Part shown: positions 15,508-23,313 of the stretch, piece after piece
How the letters are laid out: each line of letters opens with the position of its first letter
How positions within the stretch are numbered: the first letter of the stretch is position 1
NCBI RefSeq assembly: GCF_003148685.1
Contig: NZ_QGGR01000046.1
Span: 1-51,218 of the forward strand
DNA: 51,218 bases
Direction of reading: 5' to 3'
Source: Actinoplanes xinjiangensis
Lineage (GTDB): Bacteria > Actinomycetota > Actinomycetes > Mycobacteriales > Micromonosporaceae
Position numbers and translations under genes: made by a program
Notes under the pieces: generated by a model
Database searches by the model: none
What the model saw: the letters and a program-made list of their open reading frames with translations, nothing else
Told to the model about the DNA's origin: nothing

Positions 15508-17005
15508 GCAGGACGCGGACGGCGAGGGTGCACGTGTCGTCGTCCGGGCTTGGGGCGTGCATCAGGCGGTGGAGGCGCGGCAGTGGCTCCGCGCCCGGGT
15601 CGGCGGAGACCGCCGACAGGTGGTCACGGATCTCCGTGCAACGGCCGTCGGTGCCTGCGCCGCGGCGTTCGACCAGGCCGTCGGTGTGAAAGAGGACCAG
15701 GTCGCCGGCCTCCAGACAGGTGCTCTCCGTCGGGAAGCCGGTCTCCGGCTCCGCGCCGAGCAGCAGGCCCGGAGGGTGTTTCAGGGCGGTGCTGCGGCCG
15801 TCGCGGCCCAGCAGGGGTGGCAGGTGGCCGGCCCTGGCCCACGGCAACTCCCGGGTCCGCGGGTCGTAGATCGCCACCAGCGCGGTGCCGGTGATGCCGA
15901 GCTGGGCACACAGGCGGTTCATGTGGCCGAGCAGCACGCCGGGTTCGCGGATGCCGATCGACAGCCACGCCACCAGGGCGAACCGCAGGTGTGCCATGCC
16001 GCTGGCCGCTTCCAGACCGTGGCCGGCGACGTCGCCGATCGCCAGGGCGACCAGGCCGTCCGGCAGGGTCTGCGCGTGGTACCAGTCGCCGCCCACCCGC
16101 ACCGCGCTCTCCGCCGGCAGATAGCTGACCATCGCCTCCAGGCCGGCCAGCGGGAACGGGGACCGCGGCACCGGCTGGATCATGTTCTGCAACTGCCCGG
16201 CCAGGCGATGCTCGGCCAGGGCGGTGATCTCCCGGGTCCGCAGGCGGTCGCTCAACGACTCGATCTCGGTACGGGAGTCGACCCGCGCCGTCACGTCCTG
16301 CACCACCGCGTAGATCTTCACCGGTGTGCCGGACGCGTCGTGGGCCACATCGGACAGGATCCGCAGGTGCTTGACCCGCCCGCCGATGTCGAACCGGACC
16401 GTCACGTCCGAGGTGCCGCCGCTGTCCAGGGTCTGCCAGGCCGCCTCGGCGACACCCCGGTCCTCCGGCAGCATCGCCCGCGCCTGATCGGTGCGCGGTA
16501 ACGGCCCGTCCGCCGGATCCCGCTCGAAGATCGGATACATCCCGGGGGACCAGTCGGTGCGGCCGGTCGTCAGGTCGTACTCGGACCAGCCGAGACTGCC
16601 CAGCGCCTCGGTGTGTTCCAGCCGGCGCTGATATTCGTCGACCCGCTGCCACCAGACGAGCAGCCCGCCCAGCACCCGGTAGACACTGATCTCGAACCGG
16701 GACTCGGCGATCACCCCGGAACGGCTCTCCTCGAACCGGAACTCGTCCATCCGGCCCGGTGTGCCGGTCGACATCACCTCGACGTACAGATTCCACAGCG
16801 GACCGCCGGTCAACTGCGGATACAGCTCGCTGATCAGACTGTCGATGCGCTGCGTCCCCCGGCCGAACACGTCCCGGATCCGGTCACCGGTCGCCGCGAT
16901 CCGGAAATCCACGATCGTGTCGTCCGGCCCGCGGACGGGCACCAACCAGGTGCAGCCCACCGGAATCGCGGCGAGCAGCTCCCGCACCACGGCCTCAACC
17001 GCCAT
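15503..17005 (-). CDS. PAS domain SpoIIE/RsbU-type PP2C phosphatase
   Basis: 500 residues. Two PAS-like sensor regions (about 1-120 and 130-245, the second ending in IYAVVQDVTARV) are followed by a short coiled segment and a SpoIIE-type serine phosphatase domain (about 285-498). Metal-site motifs: VGGDWYH, AIGDVAGHGLEA, LVLFHTDGLVE and PDDDTCTLAV. In the first motif His replaces the Asp usual in GGDWYD. Family members dephosphorylate STAS antagonists, and a STAS/RsbW pair lies 1.2 kb away, so the three may form one partner-switching module. Its stop codon lies inside the 32-bp tandem array. Confidence 0.92.
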   Translation of the reverse strand: MAVEAVVRELLAAIPVGCTWLVPVRGPDDTIVDFRIAATGDRIRDVFGRGTQRIDSLISELYPQLTGGPLWNLYVEVMSTGTPGRMDEFRFEESRSGVIAESRFEISVYRVLGGLLVWWQRVDEYQRRLEHTEALGSLGWSEYDLTTGRTDWSPGMYPIFERDPADGPLPRTDQARAMLPEDRGVAEAAWQTLDSGGTSDVTVRFDIGGRVKHLRILSDVAHDASGTPVKIYAVVQDVTARVDSRTEIESLSDRLRTREITALAEHRLAGQLQNMIQPVPRSPFPLAGLEAMVSYLPAESAVRVGGDWYHAQTLPDGLVALAIGDVAGHGLEAASGMAHLRFALVAWLSIGIREPGVLLGHMNRLCAQLGITGTALVAIYDPRTRELPWARAGHLPPLLGRDGRSTALKHPPGLLLGAEPETGFPTESTCLEAGDLVLFHTDGLVERRGAGTDGRCTEIRDHLSAVSADPGAEPLPRLHRLMHAPSPDDDTCTLAVRVLP

Positions 17006-17135
17006 CCGGGCAGCCTATCGGTGGAACGTTCGCACGGGCGCGCCACCGTGCCGTCAGCGGGAGGCGGGCAGCCGGCCCGGCGGACGCGCCGGGGCCGCGA
17101 GGGGACGCCCGCGTCGCGTGGTGGCCCCGGTGCTC

Positions 17136-18221
17136 CTACTGGCCGTACCGGCTGAGGGTCTGCAGGAACGCCGCGTTGGAGGTGCTGGAGTGCAGCCGCC
17201 GCAGGAAGCCGGGCATCGCGTCGCGGGGGTTGGTGCTGGTCAGGGCGCGTCGCAGCTGGGTGACCAGCGGGAGTTCGGCGGGGTGCAGCAGCGCCTCGTC
17301 GTGGCGGGTGCCGGAGGCGGCGACGTCGACGGCCGGGAAGACGCGGGCGTCGGCGAGCGTGCGGTCGAGTTTGAGGTCGGCGTTGCCGGTGCTCTTCAGC
17401 TCCTCGAAGATCAGATTGTCCATCGCGGAACCGGTCTCTACGAGAGCCGAGGCGATGATCGTGACGGAGCCGCCGCCGTCCAGGGCGCGGGCCGCTCCGA
17501 GCAGGCGCTTGGGCGGGTGGAGGGCGCCGGTGTCCAGGCCGCCGGAGAGGGTGCGCCCGCGCGGTGGGGCGACCAGGTTGTAGGCGCGGGCCAGCCGGGT
17601 CAGGGAGTCGAGCAGCAGGATCACGTCCTCGCCCTGTTCGGCCAGGCGTTTCGCGCGTTCGGCGGCGAGTTCGGCGACGGCGATGTGCTCGTGCGGCGGG
17701 CGGTCGAAGGGGGACGCGACGACCTCGCCCTTGATCGTACGGCGCATGTCGGTCACCTCTTCGGGGCGCTCGTCGACCAGCAGCACCATCAGGTGGCAGT
17801 CGGGGTGGTTGTGGGTGATCGCGCCGGCGATGTCGTGCAGGATCGTGGTCTTGCCGGCCTTCGGCGGCGCGGCGATGATGGCGCGCTGGCCCTTGCCGAT
17901 CGGCATGAGCAGGTCGATCACGCGGGTGGTCAGGCGGTGCGGGTCGGTCTCCAGGCGCAGGCGCTCGTGCGGGTGCACCGACGTGGCCTGGTAGAAGTCC
18001 GGGCGCGGGCCGGGTGGACGGTTGTTCACCGAGGTCAGCTGGAGTGTGCGGTCGGGGAACCGGAAACCGGTGACCCGGTCGCCGCGGCGCAGGCGCAGGC
18101 GGCGTGTCTCCCCGCGGGCCAGCGGCAGATCGTCGGGGGAGGGCGCCCAGCCGTGCGGGCGCAGCAGGGCGCGGTCGTCGGTGATGTCGACGAGAGCGTC
18201 GACGGGTACGGGTTCGGACAT
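17136..18221 (-). CDS. rho: Transcription termination factor Rho, compact form
   Basis: 361 residues of a hexameric RNA-dependent helicase. A short cold-shock-like RNA-binding region (about 5-75) precedes the RecA-type motor: Walker A APPKAGKTT (118-126), LLVDERPEEVTDM, Walker B VILLLDSLTRLARA, Q-loop/R-loop region RGRTLSGGLDTGAL and LVETGSAMDNLIFEE. The usual actinobacterial Rho is about 600-700 residues with a long N-terminal insertion, which is absent here. It may be a second Rho paralogue; whether a long Rho exists elsewhere cannot be seen. ATG 18221 fits the domain start; the frame stays open to 18431 through an Arg/Pro-rich stretch created by tandem repeats, which I do not include. The phosphatase gene follows after 130 bases on the same strand. 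Confidence 0.9.
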   Translation of the reverse strand: MSEPVPVDALVDITDDRALLRPHGWAPSPDDLPLARGETRRLRLRRGDRVTGFRFPDRTLQLTSVNNRPPGPRPDFYQATSVHPHERLRLETDPHRLTTRVIDLLMPIGKGQRAIIAAPPKAGKTTILHDIAGAITHNHPDCHLMVLLVDERPEEVTDMRRTIKGEVVASPFDRPPHEHIAVAELAAERAKRLAEQGEDVILLLDSLTRLARAYNLVAPPRGRTLSGGLDTGALHPPKRLLGAARALDGGGSVTIIASALVETGSAMDNLIFEELKSTGNADLKLDRTLADARVFPAVDVAASGTRHDEALLHPAELPLVTQLRRALTSTNPRDAMPGFLRRLHSSTSNAAFLQTLSRYGQ

Positions 18222-18257
18222 GGGAGTACTCGATTCGGGTGGAGGCGGCACGGATCG

Positions 18258-18370
18258 CCGGTGAGGGCGTCGCGAAAACCGGTGAAGGCGTCGCGGGGAG
18301 CGCCGGGACAGGCGTTGCGGGAACGCCGGTGGAAGGCGTTGCGGGAACGCCGGTGGTGGCGCTGTGAAGC
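18258..18370. repeat. Degenerate 24-bp tandem repeats upstream of rho
   Basis: About four and a half units of CCGGTG-N-AGGCGTTGCGGGAACG, starting near 18258, 18279, 18303, 18326 and 18350. The middle copies are nearly identical. The tract lies in the divergent gap between rho (minus) and the ClgR-like gene (plus), within the presumed rho leader. The rest of 18222-18543 holds no gene. Confidence 0.75.
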
Positions 18371-18543
18371 GAGGATCTGCCGGCCGGAAAAGCCGTGAGT
18401 GCCCCGCGACAGCCGGGGGAAGAATGATCACCGGGGGCGATGTGAATTCGCCTGCATCCGGGATCGGACTGGCCCTACCTTAGCACTGCGCGACGATTAC
18501 AGCGATGATGGCTGCGGACGGACACGCGGGGAGGGAGACCGGG

Positions 18544-18894
18544 ATGCCACTGCTGCGGCGGGTCATCGGGGCGGTGCTGCGCCGGATACGGCTCGGCCAG
18601 GGCCGCACTCTGCGGGAGGTGGCCGCGGCGGCCGGGGTGTCGTTGCCGTACCTCTCGGAGGTGGAGCGCGGCACGAAGGAGGCGTCGTCGGAGGTGCTGG
18701 CGGCGATCTGCCGGGCGCTGGGCCTGCCCATGCCGGACCTTCTCGACGAGGTGCGCAAGGAGATGCTGCGGCAGGCTCCGGCGCCCGCCTCCCGGTTCGT
18801 CACCCACCTGTCGGCCGGCCGCACCAACGGCCCGCGCTGTGCGGCGTCCCGCTGGATGGTCTGCGCCTCCTCCCGGGTGACCGTCAGGCTCTGA
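18544..18894 (+). CDS. XRE-family regulator, ClgR-like
   Basis: 116 residues. The N-terminal HTH region closely follows the ClgR pattern: MPLLRRVIGAVLRRIR, GRTLREVAAAAGVSLPYLSE, EVERGTKEASSEVLAAI and LGLPMPDLLDEV. ClgR activates clp protease and DNA-repair genes in actinobacteria. The C-terminus (75-116) diverges, is Arg/Ser-rich, and lacks the C-terminal degron (two Ala) of typical ClgR, so this is probably a paralogue with other targets. ATG 18544 is preceded by GGGAG; an ATG at 18505 is in frame. The last six codons and stop lie in a 25-bp tandem array. Confidence 0.82.
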   Translation: MPLLRRVIGAVLRRIRLGQGRTLREVAAAAGVSLPYLSEVERGTKEASSEVLAAICRALGLPMPDLLDEVRKEMLRQAPAPASRFVTHLSAGRTNGPRCAASRWMVCASSRVTVRL

Positions 18895-19000
18895 CGATCG
18901 GGTGACCGTCAGGCTGCGACGATCGGGTGACCGTCAGGCTGCGACGATCGGGTGACCGTCAGGCTGCGACGATCGGGTGACCGTCAGGCTGTGACGATCA
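18876..19000. repeat. Five tandem 25-bp repeats filling a convergent junction
   Basis: Units of 25 bp at 18876, 18901, 18926, 18951 and 18976, each GGTGACCGTCAGGCT-N-GACGATCG with only one to two changes; units 2-4 are identical. Unit 1 includes the stop (18892-18894) of the ClgR-like gene, unit 5 the stop (18984-18986) of the minus-strand transpeptidase. The whole gap is repeat. Confidence 0.97.
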
Positions 19001-19847
19001 CCGGGGTGCCCGGGTCGACCTGTGCGAGCAGCTCACGCATGCCGGCGGCCGGGGTGCGCACGCAGCCGTTGGACACCTCGCGGCCGAAGGCGGACCGGTT
19101 CGTCCAGGCGTGGATGCCGGTGTGCGCACCGCGCAGACTGGCGGCGAGTTTCTCCGGCTCCTCCGGGACGGAGCCGAGCACCAGCGCGTCCAGCCCGGCG
19201 TAGACGGCGCCCGACGTGCCCGTGCGCCCGAGCACGAAGGTGCGCCCGTGCGGGGTCGGCGTGCGCTCGGTACCGATCGCGACGGTCCACCGGCCCTGCT
19301 CGGCGCCCTCGCGCAGCCACGTCATCCGGCGGTCGGCCAGGCTCACGACGATCTGGTCACGCAGGGGCTCCGGGGTCCAGCCGGTCTCGGGCACCCAGCC
19401 GATCGTGCGGTTGGACGACGGCGCGAGGACGGCGGCCCAGCCGTTCTCCCGGGCGACGATCGGGACGACGACCGGCAGGCCGCTGATCCGGGGCGGCAGG
19501 TAGGCGCGGGGGCGGCCGCCGGGCGCGTCGTACAGCGCCGTCTTCGTCCCGGGCCGCAGCGCCTCGGTGATCGGGACGACCGATTCCGGCTCCGGGTCGG
19601 CGGGCAGGCCGCGGGGACCCTTCGCGTAGGCGATGACCGGCAGGTCGGCGGGTGGTTGCGCGGCCGGCGGCACGGCGGCCGGCGGCTCTGCCGACGCGCG
19701 CGGGGTGTCGGCGGCGACGATCGGCTGAGCCGGATCCGCCGGGCCCGGCCCGCCGCCGCGCGTCAGGCGGAACCCCACCAGGGCGGCGACAACGAGCACC
19801 ATCGCTGTCAGCATCAGCAGGTTTCGGCGGCTCCGGCTGATCGGCAT
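18984..19847 (-). CDS. L,D-transpeptidase (YkuD) with N-terminal membrane anchor
   Basis: 287 residues from ATG 19847. Basic N-terminus SRSRRN, one membrane helix (about 9-27), a Pro/Ala-rich linker (35-75), an SH3-like middle region, then the YkuD catalytic domain (about 165-287). The active-site pattern GIHAWTN...SNGCVRTP includes the catalytic Cys, His and Arg. Such enzymes make 3-3 cross-links in peptidoglycan outside the membrane. The frame extends to 19904, but MPISRSRRN gives a normal signal-anchor start. Its C-terminal residues VTA and the stop are inside the 25-bp array. Confidence 0.93.
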   Translation of the reverse strand: MPISRSRRNLLMLTAMVLVVAALVGFRLTRGGGPGPADPAQPIVAADTPRASAEPPAAVPPAAQPPADLPVIAYAKGPRGLPADPEPESVVPITEALRPGTKTALYDAPGGRPRAYLPPRISGLPVVVPIVARENGWAAVLAPSSNRTIGWVPETGWTPEPLRDQIVVSLADRRMTWLREGAEQGRWTVAIGTERTPTPHGRTFVLGRTGTSGAVYAGLDALVLGSVPEEPEKLAASLRGAHTGIHAWTNRSAFGREVSNGCVRTPAAGMRELLAQVDPGTPVIVTA

Positions 19848-19983
19848 CAGCCAAGGGTAGCGGTGTCCCGTTCGGGTGGATAATCGGCCGATCCGTCCCT
19901 GCACCGGCAGGACGGACGGTGCGCCGAGTGGTGCCGGTAACTCCCACTGCCAAGGAGGGGATTGCCGGGGCTAAGGTGATCAC

Positions 19984-20997
19984 ATGCTGCGCAGGCTGGG
20001 TTTCCTGACCATCGGGCTGTTCGACGAGGCGGATCCGCGCCGCGGCCACGAGTCCACCCTCGAGATCATCGAGCTGGGCGAGAGCCTCGGCTTCGACAGC
20101 GCCTGGCTGCGCCACCGGCATCTCCAGTTCGGCATCTCCTCGCCGGTCGCCGTGCTCGCCGCCGCGTCGCAGCGCACCAGCCGCATCGAGCTGGGCACCG
20201 CGGTCATCCCGCTGGGCTGGGAGAACCCGCTGCGCCTGGCCGAGGACCTGGCCACCGTCGACCTGCTCTCCGGCGGCCGCCTCAACCCCGGGGTCAGCGT
20301 CGGGCCGCCGATGCGGTTCGACCGGGTCAGGGACACCCTCTACCCGGACACCGCCGACGCGGAGGACTTCAGCTACACCCGGGTCGAGAGACTCCTCGCC
20401 GCGGTACGCGGTGAGCCGGTCACGTCGTTCGCCGGTTTCGACGGGTTCGAGCAGTTCTCCGACCGGGTCCAGCCGCACTCCCCGGGTCTGGCGTCCCGCC
20501 TCTGGTACGGCGGCGCAAGCGTGCGCTCGGCGCAGTGGGCCGGCGAGCACGGCATGAACTTCCTGACCAGCAGTGTGGTGAAGGCCGAGGAACCGCTTCC
20601 GCAGGACTTCGAGCAGATCCAGCTCGCGCACATCCGGGCGTTCCGGGCCCACCACCCGGACGGTGACCGGGCCCGGGTCTCGCAGGGCCTGGTGGTGATC
20701 CCCACCGACAGCGCCTCCCCGGCCCAGGTCACCAGATACCGGGAGTATGCGGCGAAGCGTCTCCCGCGCACCCTGACGCCGCAGGGCCCGGCCCGGATGA
20801 TGTTCGCCCCGGACATCGTCGGCAGCTCGGCCGAGATCGCCGAGCGGCTGAACGGGCACGCCGCCTTCCGGGAGATCGACGAGGTGGCGTTCGCGCTCCC
20901 GTTCACCTTCGAGCACGACGACTATGTGCAGATCCTCACGGACATGGCGACCCGTCTGGGTCCGGCGCTGGGCTGGAGCCCGGCAGCCGGACGGTGA
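19984..20997 (+). CDS. LLM-class flavin-dependent (F420/FMN) oxidoreductase
   Basis: 337 residues of the bacterial luciferase-like TIM-barrel family. Typical segments: ESTLEIIELGESLGFDSAWL, VLAAASQRTSRIELGTAV, ENPLRLAEDLATVDLLSGGR (split in the family as PxxxAEdxatlD..S.GR) and WYGGASVRSAQWAGEHG. Substrate unknown; many actinobacterial members use F420. AAGG lies 7-10 bases before ATG 19984. The 3' end overlaps the convergent histidine-kinase gene by 62 bases. Confidence 0.9.
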   Translation: MLRRLGFLTIGLFDEADPRRGHESTLEIIELGESLGFDSAWLRHRHLQFGISSPVAVLAAASQRTSRIELGTAVIPLGWENPLRLAEDLATVDLLSGGRLNPGVSVGPPMRFDRVRDTLYPDTADAEDFSYTRVERLLAAVRGEPVTSFAGFDGFEQFSDRVQPHSPGLASRLWYGGASVRSAQWAGEHGMNFLTSSVVKAEEPLPQDFEQIQLAHIRAFRAHHPDGDRARVSQGLVVIPTDSASPAQVTRYREYAAKRLPRTLTPQGPARMMFAPDIVGSSAEIAERLNGHAAFREIDEVAFALPFTFEHDDYVQILTDMATRLGPALGWSPAAGR

Positions 20998-22120
20998 CGA
21001 CGAGCCCGCCGCCGTCCCGCGGGTGGGCCACGACCGTGCCGCCGTGGGCGCGGGCCACCGACCGGACGATCGACAGTCCCAGGCCGGCGCCCCTGGCGGA
21101 GGTCACCCGGTCGCCGTCGAGGCGGCGGAACGGTTCGAAGAGCGCCGCCACGTCGTAGACCGGGATCACCGGGCCGGAATTGCTGACGGTGATCGTCGCG
21201 GTCGGGCCGCTCTCCACCCGTACCCATCCGCCCGGGTCCGGATCGTTGTGTCTGATGCCGTTCTCCACCAGGTTGCGGACGAGCTGTTCGAGCAGCAGGC
21301 CGTCGCCCTCGGTGGGGGCCGGCCCGGCGACCACGGTGAGCTTCACTCCGGCCGCCTGCGCCTCGGCCCCGGTCTGCTCGGCCACGTGCGACACCACGTC
21401 GGCCAGGTCGACCGGGGCGGTCGCGGGCAGCTCCTGATCGGAGCGGGCGAGCAGCAGCAGGCCGTTGATCAGCCGCTCGTGCCGGGTGTTGATCTGCAAC
21501 AGGTCCTCGCCGAGCCGGATCACGTCCGGTGACGCGGTCCGGCGGTGCATGGCCAGCTCGACCAGCGCCCGGTTGAGGGTGAGCGGGGTGCGCAGCTCGT
21601 GGGAGGCGTTGGCGACGAACCGCCGTTGCGAGTCGAAGGCGTGTTCGAGACGTTCGACCATGCCGTCGAACGTGTCGGCCAGTTCCTTCACCTCGTCGTC
21701 CGGGCCGTGCAGGTGGATGCGCTGCTGGAGGCCACGTTCGGCGGCGATGCGCCGGGCGGTGGCGGTGACCCGGTGCAGCGGGGCCAGCATCCGGCCGGTG
21801 AGCACCCACGCGGACGCCCCGGCGGCGATCGCCACGAACAGGAAGGCCAGCGCGCCCTGCTGGAAGAAGGACCGGCTGACCTCGGCGACCTGGGCGTCGA
21901 TGAGCCGGTCCGCGGCTTCGCCGGTGAGCACCACGTCGTTGTTGACGATGACGCGTTTGAGGTTGTGGCCGTCCCCGATGGCGGGCGGGGTGAGCGTCCA
22001 CGGCAGCTGGTTGCGGAACAGCAGGTAGGTGACCCCGAGCAGGGCCAGGCCGGCGACCAGGAAGAACCCGAACCAGACCAGGGTGAGCCGCAGGCGCAGC
22101 GTGGGCCGGGGGAGTCTCAT
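20936..22120 (-). CDS. Two-component sensor histidine kinase
   Basis: 394 residues: membrane helix (about 12-33), a roughly 65-residue extracytoplasmic loop, second helix (about 88-108), HAMP region with RVTATARRIAAERGLQQRI, dimerisation/phosphoacceptor NASHELRTPLTLN (His in HE-RTP), then a HATPase with N box QLVRNLVENGIRHN, and G2 motif ARGAGLGLSIV. The start overlaps the response-regulator stop by 4 bases (ATGA), so the two are coupled. It probably senses an envelope signal and controls the divergent export operon. The last 20 codons overlap the 3' end of the LLM gene on the other strand. Confidence 0.95.
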   Translation of the reverse strand: MRLPRPTLRLRLTLVWFGFFLVAGLALLGVTYLLFRNQLPWTLTPPAIGDGHNLKRVIVNNDVVLTGEAADRLIDAQVAEVSRSFFQQGALAFLFVAIAAGASAWVLTGRMLAPLHRVTATARRIAAERGLQQRIHLHGPDDEVKELADTFDGMVERLEHAFDSQRRFVANASHELRTPLTLNRALVELAMHRRTASPDVIRLGEDLLQINTRHERLINGLLLLARSDQELPATAPVDLADVVSHVAEQTGAEAQAAGVKLTVVAGPAPTEGDGLLLEQLVRNLVENGIRHNDPDPGGWVRVESGPTATITVSNSGPVIPVYDVAALFEPFRRLDGDRVTSARGAGLGLSIVRSVARAHGGTVVAHPRDGGGLVVTVRLPGSSPAPDPDGSPCP

Positions 22121-22773
22121 GCGATCCGGTACCCGACGCCGGGCAGGGTGTCGATGATCTGCGGGTCACCGAGCTTGCGGCGCAGTTTGAGGATCGCGAG
22201 CCGGACCGCGCCGGTGAACGGGTCGGCGTGCTCGTCCCACGCCTTCTCCAGCAGGTGCTCGGCGGAGACCACGGTCCCGTCGGCGCGCAGCAGCTCGAAC
22301 AGCACGGCGAACTCCTTCTTCGACAGCGACACGTACCGGCCGTCGCGGGTGACCTCGCGGCGGGCCGGGTCGAGGGTGATCCCGGCGCGGCGCAGCACCG
22401 GCGGGGCGCCCGGCCGGGTGCGGCGGCCCAGCGCGAGAACCCGGGCGGCCAGTTCCGGCATGGCGAACGGCTTGGTCAGGTAGTCGTCGGCGCCGAGCGA
22501 CAGCCCGGCCACCCGGTCACCGACCCCGGCGGCCGCGGTCAGCATCAGCACCCGGGTCGCCCGGCCGTCGGCGACCATCCGCCGGCACACCTCGTCGCCG
22601 TGCACGCGCGGCAGATCCCGGTCCAGGATCACCACGTCGTAGTCGTTGACGCCGATGCGTTCGAGGGCGGCGGCACCGTCACCGGCCACGTCGACGGCGT
22701 GTGCCTCCTCGCGCAGCCATTCGGCGATCGCGTCGGCGAGCATCCGCTCGTCCTCCACCACCAGGATCCGCAT
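22117..22773 (-). CDS. OmpR/PhoB-family response regulator
   Basis: 218 residues: receiver domain with acidic pair VVEDE, phospho-acceptor Asp in VVILDRDLP, conserved Thr/Ala MLTAAAG and Lys in DDYLTKPF; C-terminal winged helix with YVSLSKKEFAVLFELL and AILKLRRKLGDP. It is first in the two-gene operon with the histidine kinase and divergent from the lipoprotein-adaptor-ABC operon. The 87-bp gap holds an 11-bp direct repeat and an inverted repeat that could be its binding sites. Confidence 0.95.
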   Translation of the reverse strand: MRILVVEDERMLADAIAEWLREEAHAVDVAGDGAAALERIGVNDYDVVILDRDLPRVHGDEVCRRMVADGRATRVLMLTAAAGVGDRVAGLSLGADDYLTKPFAMPELAARVLALGRRTRPGAPPVLRRAGITLDPARREVTRDGRYVSLSKKEFAVLFELLRADGTVVSAEHLLEKAWDEHADPFTGAVRLAILKLRRKLGDPQIIDTLPGVGYRIA

Positions 22774-22789
22774 CCGCCGATCGTGTCAT

Positions 22790-22836
22790 CCGCGGTGTTT
22801 CCGCGGTGTTGGCGTTTCCGCGAACGCCGCGGAAAC
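22790..22836. promoter_or_regulatory. Candidate response-regulator binding region
   Basis: CCGCGGTGTT is repeated with an 11-bp period (22790-22799, 22801-22810), the spacing typical of OmpR-family tandem sites. It is followed by a perfect 9-bp inverted repeat GTTTCCGCG/CGCGGAAAC (22814-22822, 22828-22836). It sits between the regulator and the export operon. Function is inferred. Confidence 0.5.
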
Positions 22837-22860
22837 AGCGTCCCGCGTTGGCTGTGGCCC

Positions 22861-23313
22861 ATGAAGAGACTCATGCCGTGGTTGGCCCTCGTCCTCGTGC
22901 TCGGCGGCTGCGCAAGCGCCGCGGAACCCGCCCCCGCCACCTCCCCGGACCCGGACGCCCGCAACCTCAGGTTCGCCGAGTGCCTGCGCGAGCAGGGCCT
23001 GGACGTGCCCGACCCGGAGCCGGGCAAGGGCATGACGCTCAAGTTCGGCCCGGGCAGCGACCAGCGGAAGGTGCAGGACGCGATGGAGGCGTGCCGGGAG
23101 TGGGCGCCGCAGGGAATGGCCGGCGGCGCCGCGCCCGACCCGTCCCGCGACGCCACGATGCGGGAGTACGCCCAGTGCATGCGCGACAACGGCGTCGACG
23201 CGTTCCCGGACCCGGAGGGCGGCATGGTGCGCCTGGACCCGGGCGCCGCCGAGGACCCGGACTTCGAGGCCGCCGAGAAGGCCTGCGCGTCGCTGATGCG
23301 GGTCCCGCGGTGA
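22861..23313 (+). CDS. Putative lipoprotein, Cys-rich, export-operon associated
   Basis: 150 residues with a lipoprotein signal: KR, hydrophobic LALVLVLG and lipobox LGGC (Cys near residue 17). The mature part has two similar segments, FAECLREQGLDVPDPEPG and YAQCMRDNGVDAFPDPEGG, each preceding another Cys (MEACREW and EKACASL), suggesting an internal duplication with two disulfides. This small extracytoplasmic family is common beside actinobacterial efflux ABC operons; its role is unknown. The stop overlaps the next start (GTGA). No clear Shine-Dalgarno is seen before ATG 22861. Confidence 0.85.
   Translation: MKRLMPWLALVLVLGGCASAAEPAPATSPDPDARNLRFAECLREQGLDVPDPEPGKGMTLKFGPGSDQRKVQDAMEACREWAPQGMAGGAAPDPSRDATMREYAQCMRDNGVDAFPDPEGGMVRLDPGAAEDPDFEAAEKACASLMRVPR

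Noticed and set aside
18222..18431. N-terminal extension of Rho to ATG 18431
   Set aside because: The extra 70 residues are Arg/Pro-rich and come from a 24-bp DNA tandem repeat; the Rho-like sequence begins at MSEPVPVDAL, so the repeat tract is more likely leader.
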